The notes under the pieces are model-generated. The model saw only the letters and a list, made by a program, of their open reading frames with translations, was not told the DNA's origin and made no database searches. DNA of 64,000 nucleotides from Sphingobacterium athyrii (GTDB taxonomy: Bacteria > Bacteroidota > Bacteroidia > Sphingobacteriales > Sphingobacteriaceae). Both the position numbers and the translations under genes were made by a program. This document shows, in pieces, positions 17,081-25,162 of this stretch (position 1 is its first letter; each line of letters opens with the position of its first letter). The DNA lies in assembly GCF_003071065.1 (NCBI RefSeq), contig NZ_QCXX01000010.1, positions 186,614-250,613 of the forward strand, read 5' to 3'.

Positions 17081-17837
17081 CTGATTCCGTTTTGAATATT
17101 AAATAGTTAGTGTATAAAATTTAGATTATTTTTTCGCACTGACAGCTCTCTTTTCCCCGAGGCGGAGCCATTTCCCCTCGTGGTTTGACAAGTCCGCGCT
17201 CCTTCTTCTGGATATTCTCCATCGTCTAGATGATTTAGTCGGGTGGAACTTTCATTTACTCACCTGTCGAAATCATTTCGACACACGACTAAGTCATTTT
17301 CCCTTGTGACGATATGGTTTTGTCAGGCGTCGGAATGATTTAGTCGCCTGTCTGTTCCGTTTTTTCCTTGGTCTGGATGATTTAGTCAGGTGGAATTTTC
17401 ATTTCCCCACATGGAAAAATAGCTTCGACACTGGTTTGGCTCATTCCGACACGACGCAGAATTCATGTTTTACTTGGCGAAATGGAGTAAACACAGTGCG
17501 GAATGTTTCCTTTTTCGCGATAGCGCAATAATATGTAAGATTTGCTGTGATAATATTGCGCTCGCAAGTTTAGCAGCTGTTACTGGGTTAATATGATGTT
17601 GTCAAATAAGGACAATTCGGGCAATCTTGTTGAGCTGATCGTGAAAATAGACAGGCTCCGTGTATGATTCATAAACTATCCTTACCTTATTGATTACTAG
17701 TTATTCCGTATTTTTTCAGAAAAAATATTCTTCTACTGGTTTTCCAGTATATTGATCTTTTTGCGTGTTTTTGCATCTATTTGGCAAGAGGTTTGTCAAA
17801 CACGGACAGATAATTAACAGTAAAAACAAATTAAAGT
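17081..17837. other. Large intergenic region with diverged repeats and palindromes
   Basis: About 750 bases without a convincing gene, between the str promoter and a lipoprotein gene. It contains a near-identical 34-base direct repeat (17224-17257 and 17371-17404, 31/34 identical, sharing GATGATTTAGTC and GGTGGAA), further GATTTAGTC fragments at 17335-17345 and, inverted, at 17284-17299, a 19-base palindrome TGTCGAAATCATTTCGACA (17265-17283), and an inverted repeat AGCGCAATA / TATTGCGCT (17522-17530, 17554-17562). Base composition differs from the flanks. It could be decayed repetitive DNA or an unrecognised RNA or binding region. Confidence 0.5.
17224..17404 (+). repeat. Pair of 34-base direct repeats
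   Basis: Copies at 17224-17257 and 17371-17404, differing at three positions, 147 bases apart start to start. The core GATGATTTAGTC is also present in partial form between them. Neither spacing nor number fits a CRISPR array. Confidence 0.7.
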
Positions 17838-18326
17838 ATGCAAATTATGAAAATCAAATCGATGTATTTAATGGTATTAACGCTTGTGACGCTTGCGTTT
17901 GTGGGATGTTCGAAAGATGATGATCCAAAACCGGTGAACTTCAAAGATCATGATATCACGGCAACAATCACTGTTTCGAAAGAGTTTAAAAAGGCTGAAA
18001 ATGATAAATTTGACGTATCTATCAGTGGAATGAAAACAAATAGCGTTTTTGTGGATTGGAATGTAAATGGTGTGAAAGTGACTGATGATATTATAAACTT
18101 AGGAGCCGATGATTTTAATGGTGGAAAAACGGTCATTTTCAAATCATTGGAAAAGTTTCAGGTTGGTGATTTAACTATGAGTGGGATTAAATTTGGAGCT
18201 ACACCATTTACCGTCACCTGGAAAATTGAAGATAATGGGAAAGTAGTGGAAGAAGGTAGCAAAGTGATCGTTAAGGGTGCTGATCCTAACTTTTTGAAAG
18301 TATTCAGATTTAGCGAGGTCGAATAA
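17838..18326 (+). CDS. Small lipoprotein of unknown function
   Basis: 162-residue lipoprotein: signal ending LAFVGC, then the acidic SKDDDPKP spacer that commonly marks surface or OM-anchored Bacteroidota lipoproteins. The remaining ~130 residues are predicted beta-rich (ITATITVSKEFKKAENDKFDV, TPFTVTWKIEDNGKVVEEGS) and look like an Ig-like or sandwich domain. I do not recognise a family. The start at 17838 is used; the Met three codons later would also keep the signal. It stands alone, ahead of a bidirectional terminator. Confidence 0.7.
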   Translation: MQIMKIKSMYLMVLTLVTLAFVGCSKDDDPKPVNFKDHDITATITVSKEFKKAENDKFDVSISGMKTNSVFVDWNVNGVKVTDDIINLGADDFNGGKTVIFKSLEKFQVGDLTMSGIKFGATPFTVTWKIEDNGKVVEEGSKVIVKGADPNFLKVFRFSEVE

Positions 18327-18361
18327 AAACAGCGTAATATTTTCAAAAGTAATTACAAAAT

Positions 18362-18389
18362 AAAAAAGGAGAATGAGTTCTCCTTTTTT
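18362..18389. terminator. Bidirectional terminator
   Basis: A perfect 12-bp stem AAAAAAGGAGAA / TTCTCCTTTTTT around a TGAG loop, with U-runs in both directions. It separates the lipoprotein gene from the convergent rnr gene. Confidence 0.9.
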
Positions 18390-18400
18390 ATTTTGTAATG

Positions 18401-20533
18401 CTACGACAACAACGTAAAATCTATCTGCCTTTTATCCAGGTCCACTTTCTTTACACGGATCTGCACCTCATCACCCAGCTGGAATTTCTTTTTCTTCCGC
18501 TGGCCAATAATCGCATAGTTCTTCTCATCGAGTACATAGAAATCATCCGTGATATCGCGCAAGCGTACCATACCCTCACACTTGTTCTCCTGAATCTCCA
18601 CATACATACCCCATTCGGTCACACCTGATACGATACCAGTATATTCGGTGCCAATCTGGTCTTGTAGGAATTCTGCCTGTTTATATTTAATGGATGCACG
18701 TTCAGCTTCTGCTGCCTTTTTCTCCATCTGCGAAGAGTGCTCTGCCATCTTTTCATAGTGCTCGGCATTGACCTTGGTGCCACCATCCAGGTAGAACTGC
18801 AAAAGACGGTGCACCATCACATCGGGATAACGACGGATAGGGGAGGTGAAATGGGTGTAATAATCAAATGCCAATCCATAATGGCTCGTTTTCTTTGTCG
18901 TATAGATGGCCTTGGCCATGGAGCGCACCGCCAATGAAGTCAGCATATTCTGTTCCTTGCTACCTTCGATCTTGGTCATGATGGCATTGAGGGATTTTGC
19001 TGTTTCCTTGTCTGTTTTAATGGTCAGCTTGTGACCAAATCGTGCAGCGAATTGCGAAAATGTCGTTAAGGTCTCTGGGTTTGGTACATCGTGATAACGG
19101 TACACAAACGTTAATTTGTTTTTACCGCGACCTTGCTTGCCGATATATTCGGCCACCTTACGGTTGGCCAGCAACATAAAGTCTTCAATCAGCTTGTGGG
19201 CATCTTTACGTACTTTGGTATATACACCCGTAGGTTTGCCATTCTCATCCAGGGTGAATTTGACTTCCTCACTTTCAAAGGCGATCGCTCCATTCTTAAA
19301 CTTACGCTCACGAAGGATATAAGCAAGTTCATTCAATTTTAAAATTTCATGGCTGAAATCACCGGATTTCGTCTCAATGACCTCCTGTGCTTCTTCATAA
19401 CTAAACCGTCTGTCCGAATGGATAATTGTACGGCCAAACCATTGATCATGTATCGTAGCCTTGTCATCGAGCTCAAATACTGCCGAAAAACAAAGTTTGT
19501 CTTCATGTGGCCGTAATGAACAGACGCCATTGGACAAACGTTCCGGAAGCATTGGAATAACACGGTCTACCAAATAAACGGATGTCGCACGGTTAAAAGC
19601 TTCTTTGTCCAGTTCGGTATCCGGAATCACAAAATGGGATACATCGGCAATATGCACACCGATCTCGTAATTGCCATTCTCCAGCTTTTGGAAAGATATG
19701 GCATCGTCGAAATCTTTGGCATCGGCGGGGTCGATCGTAAAGGTTGGGACGCCTCTGAAATCACGTCTTTTGGCAATCTCTTCCTTGCTGATTTTCTCCG
19801 TGATCTTATTAGCTTCTTCTTCTACCTTCTTCGGGAATTCTAATGGGAAACCGTAGTCCGCCAAGATCGCATTCATCTCGGTGTTGTTTTCTCCTTTGAC
19901 CCCAAGGACATGTTTGACCGTTCCTACGGGGTTTTTACTGCCACTCGGCCAGTCAATGATCGAAACCACGACTTTCTCCTTGTCCTTGGCACCATTCAGG
20001 TTATCCAAGGGGATAAAGATATCGTGGAGCATCTTGCGGTCGTCGGCGATAAAAAAAGCGAAATTATTTGAGATGCTGATCGTTCCGGTAAAGTCGGTTT
20101 TGGCCCGTTGTAAGATTTCGACAACTTCGCCTTCTTTTTTACGGCCACCTTTTCTTTTCTCAAAAGTATGGACTTTGACAATATCCCCATGCAGGGCCTG
20201 TCTTAATTTACGGGGTGCAATATAGATATCGTTCTCAAACTCATCGTCTGGGATGATATAGGCGGAGCCGTCAGCCGTCATATCCACTCTTCCGGTCACA
20301 TATACCTTAAGCTGCTTTAGGTTGAATTTTCCGCGCTCGACCTCGACAAATAGCCCGCTCCGGACATTGTCCTGCAAAATATCGGCAATAGCCACTTTGG
20401 AATCGTTGTCTGTCAGGTTCAGTTTGGAAGAAACTTGCTTGTAATTAAGCGGTTTGTTGTCTGATTTTTCGAAAATATCAATAATCAGCTGCGTTAATAC
20501 TTCTTTATAGGGATTTTCTTTTCTTGTCTTCAT
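18401..20533 (-). CDS. rnr: Ribonuclease R
   Basis: 710-residue RNase II/R-family 3'-5' exoribonuclease. Seen: an N-terminal winged-helix-like segment, cold-shock/OB domains (about 70-240), the RNB catalytic domain with DPADAKDFDDAI near residue 270 (the Asp cluster binding Mg) and the HFTSPIRRYPDVMVHR motif, and a C-terminal S1 domain (YTGIVSGVTEWGMYVEI) with a basic tail. Length and order fit RNase R rather than RNase II. Degrades structured RNA and takes part in rRNA quality control. Monocistronic by layout. Confidence 0.95.
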   Translation of the reverse strand: MKTRKENPYKEVLTQLIIDIFEKSDNKPLNYKQVSSKLNLTDNDSKVAIADILQDNVRSGLFVEVERGKFNLKQLKVYVTGRVDMTADGSAYIIPDDEFENDIYIAPRKLRQALHGDIVKVHTFEKRKGGRKKEGEVVEILQRAKTDFTGTISISNNFAFFIADDRKMLHDIFIPLDNLNGAKDKEKVVVSIIDWPSGSKNPVGTVKHVLGVKGENNTEMNAILADYGFPLEFPKKVEEEANKITEKISKEEIAKRRDFRGVPTFTIDPADAKDFDDAISFQKLENGNYEIGVHIADVSHFVIPDTELDKEAFNRATSVYLVDRVIPMLPERLSNGVCSLRPHEDKLCFSAVFELDDKATIHDQWFGRTIIHSDRRFSYEEAQEVIETKSGDFSHEILKLNELAYILRERKFKNGAIAFESEEVKFTLDENGKPTGVYTKVRKDAHKLIEDFMLLANRKVAEYIGKQGRGKNKLTFVYRYHDVPNPETLTTFSQFAARFGHKLTIKTDKETAKSLNAIMTKIEGSKEQNMLTSLAVRSMAKAIYTTKKTSHYGLAFDYYTHFTSPIRRYPDVMVHRLLQFYLDGGTKVNAEHYEKMAEHSSQMEKKAAEAERASIKYKQAEFLQDQIGTEYTGIVSGVTEWGMYVEIQENKCEGMVRLRDITDDFYVLDEKNYAIIGQRKKKKFQLGDEVQIRVKKVDLDKRQIDFTLLS

Positions 20534-20714
20534 TCGTGTTATTTTTATGCATTTGTTTTGGCCTCTAGGGGCATTTGCATGGCCACCTCATACCTCTACA
20601 AGGTACAAAAAAATCAGCATTTGCCCGTATAATAGCCAAGCTAATCGGAGTAATTCCGATTCCCAAATTATAGACAGATCAAGCGGGAAATTGTTTTGTC
20701 GTTGTTCAGTGGAC

Positions 20715-21143
20715 TTATTTTTTACAGTGATTACATACGCCAAGTGCGTTTACAGCAATCGCCTCCAGACTGAACCCATTGGGGATAGAAACTTTTGGTA
20801 ATGTAATTTCATCCAAGCAATAAACGGAGTTGCATATCCGGCAGATGAAATGCACGTGCTGATCGTGGTGGTCGTGTTCGGAACAGTTGGTGGAACACAT
20901 GGCATAGGTGGCGGTACCGTGTAGGTCAAAGATCTTATGGATAATACCTTTTTCCTCAAAACTGGCCAGCACACGATACAAGGTCACACGGTCGATATCC
21001 TTACCCAGTAATTTCTCCAATTCAGGCTGGGAGATGGCCGAATCTTTTGTTGAAATAATTTCAAGCACCTTCAGCCGGGGCTGGGTGACTTTTAAGCTAT
21101 TCCGTTTCAGAATTTCTGGATATACGGTATTGGATTGTTCCAT
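20715..21143 (-). CDS. Fur-family transcriptional regulator
   Basis: 142-residue Fur superfamily repressor. Winged helix in residues 1-85 (TQPRLKVLEII, DRVTLYRVLASFEEKGII), then a dimerisation domain with the metal-binding cluster HDHHDQHVHFIC and two Cys pairs, CRIC and CNHC, forming a structural Zn site. Whether it senses Fe, Zn or peroxide cannot be told from sequence; the His-rich loop and two CxxC pairs make a Zur-like role plausible. No transporter gene is adjacent. Confidence 0.85.
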   Translation of the reverse strand: MEQSNTVYPEILKRNSLKVTQPRLKVLEIISTKDSAISQPELEKLLGKDIDRVTLYRVLASFEEKGIIHKIFDLHGTATYAMCSTNCSEHDHHDQHVHFICRICNSVYCLDEITLPKVSIPNGFSLEAIAVNALGVCNHCKK

Positions 21144-21173
21144 GGACTTCTTCGTTAAACCTTAGATCAACCA

Positions 21174-21181
21174 CAAAAATA
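21174..21181 (-). promoter_or_regulatory. -7 promoter element of the Fur-family gene
   Basis: Reads TATTTTTG on the - strand, an exact TAnnTTTG match, about 30 nt before the ATG. No matching -33 element is seen. Confidence 0.4.
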
Positions 21182-21201
21182 CGGAATTTATCCACATAAG
21201 A

Positions 21202-21246
21202 AAACCGATAAGGTTAAGAATATTGTCATCTTCCCCTTATCGGTTT
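21202..21246 (-). terminator. Hairpin terminator after the transaldolase gene
   Basis: A 12-bp stem AAACCGATAAGG / CCTTATCGGTTT (21202-21213, 21235-21246) with a 21-nt loop lies 28 nt beyond the stop codon on the - strand, followed by a short, interrupted U-stretch. Termination strength is uncertain. Confidence 0.55.
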
Positions 21247-21273
21247 AAAAACTATACTGAAATACAGCTTATT

Positions 21274-21933
21274 TTATTTACCTGCAGCTTTTGCGTGGTC
21301 AGCTAAGAATGTGGCTAAACCGCTATCTGTCAAAGGATGTTTCAATAAAGATAAAATTGCCGACAATGGGCCTGTCATTACATCTGCTCCGATTTTAGCA
21401 CAACCTAAGATGTGTGCGCTATGGCGTACAGAAGCGGCCAAGATTTGCGTTGGATATTGGTAGTTATCATAGATCAAACGGATGTCTTCGATCAATGCCA
21501 ACCCGTCAGTTGAGATATCATCCAAACGGCCAATAAAAGGAGAAACATAAGTTGCGCCTGCTTTTGCGGCCAATAAAGCTTGTCCGGCAGTGAATACTAA
21601 TGTACAGTTTGTTTTAATACCTTTTTTGCTGAAATATTTAATTGCTTTCACACCATCTTTGATCATAGGAACTTTGACCACGATCTTGCTGTCAAGAGTT
21701 GCCAAGGCTTCGCCTTCTTTGATCATTTCTTCATAAGTAGTCGAAATAACTTCAGCACTCACGTCGCCGTCAACAATAGCACAGATTGCTTTGTAGTGGT
21801 TGATTACGTTCTCATCACCGCTGATACCTTCTTTAGCCATTAAACTTGGATTGGTCGTTACACCATCTAATACGCCTAAATCTTGGGCTTCCTTGATTTG
21901 CTCTAGGTTCGCTGTGTCAATAAAAAATTTCAT
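21274..21933 (-). CDS. Transaldolase / fructose-6-phosphate aldolase family protein
   Basis: 219-residue short TalC-type enzyme: MKFFIDTANLEQIKEA start, GVTTNPSLMAKEG, the Schiff-base lysine strand KIVVKVPM near residue 85, and TNCTLVFTAGQALLAAKAGA. Short family members act either as transaldolase (pentose phosphate pathway) or as F6P aldolase; the sequence alone does not decide, though Bacteroidota members usually serve as transaldolase. Single gene with its own -7 element and terminator hairpin. Confidence 0.9.
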   Translation of the reverse strand: MKFFIDTANLEQIKEAQDLGVLDGVTTNPSLMAKEGISGDENVINHYKAICAIVDGDVSAEVISTTYEEMIKEGEALATLDSKIVVKVPMIKDGVKAIKYFSKKGIKTNCTLVFTAGQALLAAKAGATYVSPFIGRLDDISTDGLALIEDIRLIYDNYQYPTQILAASVRHSAHILGCAKIGADVMTGPLSAILSLLKHPLTDSGLATFLADHAKAAGK

Positions 21934-21990
21934 TGTGTATGTTATTGAATGATAATTATTTGATTATTTTAACGTTCGAAATAATAGGTG

Positions 21991-21998
21991 CAAAGTTA
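21991..21998 (-). promoter_or_regulatory. -7 promoter element of the transaldolase gene
   Basis: Reads TAACTTTG on the - strand (TAnnTTTG), giving a leader of about 50 nt. No clear -33. Confidence 0.45.
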
Positions 21999-22022
21999 TT
22001 GATTATATTCCAGTATTACACA

Positions 22023-22053
22023 TTGATTTCAATGAATTGCATCATTATTTTTG
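22023..22053 (+). promoter_or_regulatory. Promoter of the MFS gene
   Basis: TTG at 22023-22025, a 20-nt spacer and TATTTTTG at 22046-22053 match the TTG-N17-23-TAnnTTTG consensus of Bacteroidota at both elements. It lies upstream of the ATG at 22112 but downstream of the alternative start at 22037, so it also decides the start. Confidence 0.65.
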
Positions 22054-22111
22054 CAAATTAGAATCTCTTCTCTTTCTTTTTTGTTATACTTTTATAGTAT
22101 TATCTTTCAAT

Positions 22112-23332
22112 ATGCAGGTTTTTAGGTCTCTCCATTATAGAAACTTCCGTTTACATGTTATAGGACAAGCAATTTCCCTGATGGGAACTTGGATGCAACG
22201 GATAGCGATCAGCTGGCTGGTGTATGAACTGACAAGTTCTGTGTTTTGGTTGGGTTTCGTTCAGTTTATTTCCCTATTGCCCTCGTTGGTGTTGTCGCCT
22301 TTTATCGGAAGCTTCGTCGATAAGCACAAAAAATACAAATTGGTATTATTGACGCAGATCGGCCTGATGATACAGGCCGGTATACTCACTTTGGTGGTTT
22401 ACCTCAAGTGGGAGAGTGTCCTGTGGCTCTCGGTCCTTGGTCTGATACAAGGGGTCATCAACTCCTTTGATGTGCTCGGCAGGCAGTCGTTGATGATGTA
22501 TCTGGTCGGTGACCGTAAGGACTTGCCAAATGCGATTGCACTCAATTCCACCATCTTTAACGCTGCACGGATGCTGGGACCTGCGATTGGGGGCATTTTG
22601 CTCAGTACTTATGGCGAGCTGGTCTGTTTCGCATTGAATTTTATCAGTTTTGTACCGGTTATCATTACCTTGTTAATGATGCAGGTGGATGAAACTAAAG
22701 GGCAACTCAGTAAAGGGAGCAACTGGGAAGGCTTGGTTGAGGGGTTCCGCTACCTCAAGCGTTCGCCACATATCTCCTCCTTGATTATTATCATGACGTT
22801 CTCCAGTTTGATTGTGATCCCTTATACCTCGCTCTTACCGGCCATAGCAAAAGAAATGTTCCATGGGGATGAACGCACATTCTCCTGGTTTGAAAGTGCG
22901 GCTGGATTGGGAGCCATGATCGGTGCATTTAATATGGCTCGCTTGAAGTCAGGATCAAACCTACGGTATCAGGTGATGGGGGCTGCTGCATTGATGGGAT
23001 TGGCCTTGCTCTTCCTTGCTCATTCGAGCATGTTGCAGATGGCGCTCGTCTATGTCATGCTGGTTTCCTTTGCAATGATGATGCAGAACTCGAGCATCAA
23101 TACGTATATTCAGACCCATGCCATACCGATATACCGGGCCCGGGCTATTTCATATTATGTCATGGCCTTCCAGGGCATTTTTCCGATAGGAACATTGATG
23201 ATCGGCTCCCTGGCCAGTTATTGTGGTCTAAGGGCGACTTTATATACCATGGGGGGATTGGGGATATTGATCGCTATCCTCTATTATACTTACCTTCGTC
23301 TACATATTCACAAAAGGCTTTTTAAATTCTAG
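22112..23332 (+). CDS. MFS transporter (MFS_3/EntS-like)
   Basis: 406-residue, 12-helix major facilitator exporter. The N-terminus FRSLHYRNFRLHVIGQAIS followed by MGTWMQRIAISWLVYELTSS is the signature of the MFS_3 group that includes enterobactin exporter EntS; the loop motif SFVDKHKKYK replaces the classical GxxxDRxGRK. Substrate unknown. An upstream start (22037) would add a hydrophobic stretch but precedes the promoter. Convergent with the next gene with no hairpin between them. Confidence 0.85.
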   Translation: MQVFRSLHYRNFRLHVIGQAISLMGTWMQRIAISWLVYELTSSVFWLGFVQFISLLPSLVLSPFIGSFVDKHKKYKLVLLTQIGLMIQAGILTLVVYLKWESVLWLSVLGLIQGVINSFDVLGRQSLMMYLVGDRKDLPNAIALNSTIFNAARMLGPAIGGILLSTYGELVCFALNFISFVPVIITLLMMQVDETKGQLSKGSNWEGLVEGFRYLKRSPHISSLIIIMTFSSLIVIPYTSLLPAIAKEMFHGDERTFSWFESAAGLGAMIGAFNMARLKSGSNLRYQVMGAAALMGLALLFLAHSSMLQMALVYVMLVSFAMMMQNSSINTYIQTHAIPIYRARAISYYVMAFQGIFPIGTLMIGSLASYCGLRATLYTMGGLGILIAILYYTYLRLHIHKRLFKF

Positions 23333-23377
23333 TATTGCGTAGTTAGTCGTGCGATTTTGCTACAGCAAGCGGGCGGC

Positions 23378-23839
23378 TTACTTACTCTTGATTTTTCGGT
23401 CGCGTAAGCGTAATGTCTGCTTGGCGTAATCAATGACGGCACCGTAGTCGGCAAAAATATCACCCCCCAACACCCCAATGACGGGATCAAGTTCCATTTG
23501 CCCGTAGGCATAATTGATGGAACTTAAGTCCAATACTGCGGTTTTTAATTTGTTGATTCGCCAGGTGCCGATCGCCAGGCTAGGGATTTCCATTGTAAAG
23601 CTCTCCATGGAATTGGTACCGAGACCTGTTGAAAGGGTTTCTGATGGCTCCAGCAGCAACTGATCTTCCAGAAGATGTGCCATTTGGGTTTTGTCAAATA
23701 CAGTTTTGGATGCCCCCGTGTCGATCACCATTTTAAAATTGCGTTCGTATAGCGTTACATCAACTAGAATATGCGTTCCTTGCCCCTGAAGATCCAAGAT
23801 TTGAAATGGTACTTTCGTCATATTCCCAAACATAGCCAA
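23378..23839 (-). CDS. Single-domain clan AA aspartyl protease-like protein
   Basis: 153 residues with one retropepsin-type motif, MVIDTGASKTVFD near residue 55 (catalytic Asp in DTGAS), and the later hydrophobic-hydrophobic-Gly turn PVIGVLGGDIFADYGAVIDY. A single half-domain implies a homodimeric active site, as in retroviral proteases. No signal peptide is evident, so it is probably cytosolic. The first ATG is used; Met codons at 23833 and 23821 are also possible. Substrate unknown. Confidence 0.75.
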   Translation of the reverse strand: MAMFGNMTKVPFQILDLQGQGTHILVDVTLYERNFKMVIDTGASKTVFDKTQMAHLLEDQLLLEPSETLSTGLGTNSMESFTMEIPSLAIGTWRINKLKTAVLDLSSINYAYGQMELDPVIGVLGGDIFADYGAVIDYAKQTLRLRDRKIKSK

Positions 23840-23990
23840 AAATTTAATTAAAAAAAATTTTGACGCCGGCTTATTATCTTCACCTCTAAGGTAAATTTAG
23901 GTTGTCATCTGTCAGATAGATGGTAACGGATAAATAATCTATTCTTTTAATGGCGAACTGTAGCGTGGGGGCGTCCGGTCGGGATATGAC

Positions 23991-24028
23991 AAAAAAGGCT
24001 GTCATTTTAAAATAACAGCCTTTTTTTT
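23991..24028. terminator. Terminator after mdh
   Basis: AAAAAAGGCTGT / ACAGCCTTTTTT (23991-24002, 24015-24026), with additional pairing toward the loop and T/A runs on both sides. It is 17 nt beyond the mdh stop on the - strand. Confidence 0.85.
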
Positions 24029-24044
24029 CGTTTGCCTATACCAA

Positions 24045-24983
24045 TTATAATGCGTTGATTTCTTTTAATACGTTATTCATGGCGCGTACCGCATCGGCAC
24101 TCTTACTGAATTTTTCTTTATCCTCCTCATCCAACTGCAATGGAATAATACGGTCCCATCCTTTTTTGTTAATGATAACCGGAACACCCAGGTTAATATC
24201 TTCTTGTCCAAATTCCCCTTCGAGGTAAACGGAAGCAGTGAATAATTTACCTTGGTCGCGCACGATGCTTTCCACGACCGCAGCAGTAGCGGCACCAGGG
24301 GCGTACCAAGCTGAAGTGCCAATCAGACTGGTTAATGTGGCCCCACCGACCATCGTCTTATGGACGACCTCTGCCTGCTCCTCGGCTGTAAGGAAGTTGC
24401 TGACCGGAATGCTGTTCCACGTGGAGTGCTTGATCAACGGAATCATGGTGGTATCACCATGGCCACCAATGACAATGGCGTTGAGATCCGCCGCCGAAGC
24501 ATTTAATTTTTCACTCAATTGATATTTGAAGCGTGCAGAGTCCAATGTTCCTCCCATTCCGATAATCCTATTTTTAGGCAAGCCACTCGATTTGAGCGCA
24601 AGATAAGTCATCGTATCCATTGGGTTCGATACAATAACAATAATAATATCGGGAGAGTGTTTTACTAAATTTTCTACCACTGATTTGACGATATTTGCAT
24701 TTGTTCCGATCAATTCCTCACGGGTCATTCCCGGTTTACGGGGAATACCAGAAGTAATGACAGCAACAGTGGAGCCCGCAGTCGACAGATAATCATTGGT
24801 TACACCTTTGATTTTGGATTCAAATCCCAATAGAGCCGCCGTTTGCGCCATATCTTGCGCTTTCCCTTCCGCAAATCCTTCCTTGATATCCAATAATACA
24901 ATTTCTTCGGCGACATTTCGACGGATTAAATTGTCTGCTGTAGTTGCGCCTACAGCTCCAGCACCAACAATAGTTACTTTCAT
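24045..24983 (-). CDS. mdh: Malate dehydrogenase
   Basis: 312-residue NAD-dependent malate dehydrogenase of the LDH-like type. Seen: Rossmann GAGAVGATTADNL, cofactor-selecting Asp at the end of beta-2 (EEIVLLDIKEG), the mobile-loop arginines in GIPRKPGMTREEL (MDH-type substrate discrimination), SNPMDTMTYLA, and the catalytic His in GGHGDTTMIPL. Converts malate to oxaloacetate in the TCA cycle. Monocistronic. Confidence 0.96.
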   Translation of the reverse strand: MKVTIVGAGAVGATTADNLIRRNVAEEIVLLDIKEGFAEGKAQDMAQTAALLGFESKIKGVTNDYLSTAGSTVAVITSGIPRKPGMTREELIGTNANIVKSVVENLVKHSPDIIIVIVSNPMDTMTYLALKSSGLPKNRIIGMGGTLDSARFKYQLSEKLNASAADLNAIVIGGHGDTTMIPLIKHSTWNSIPVSNFLTAEEQAEVVHKTMVGGATLTSLIGTSAWYAPGAATAAVVESIVRDQGKLFTASVYLEGEFGQEDINLGVPVIINKKGWDRIIPLQLDEEDKEKFSKSADAVRAMNNVLKEINAL

Positions 24984-25162
24984 ATGTAAATTATTTGTTT
25001 ATTATGGGCATATGGAATATCCAGTCCATTTTCACGAATGCTTGTACCGTTCTTTTGCATGGATATTTCATGAGCATTAATGTGGATTAGTAAATAATAC
25101 TTGAATTTAATGAATTATTATCAGTAAATCAATCAATTTCACGGGAATAACTTGATTTTGGT

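Noticed and set aside
17224..17404. CRISPR-like array
   Set aside because: Only two full 34-base copies with 113 bases between them and no cas genes.
23333..23377. Terminator between the MFS and aspartyl protease genes
   Set aside because: No inverted repeat of useful length; the gap is only 45 bases.
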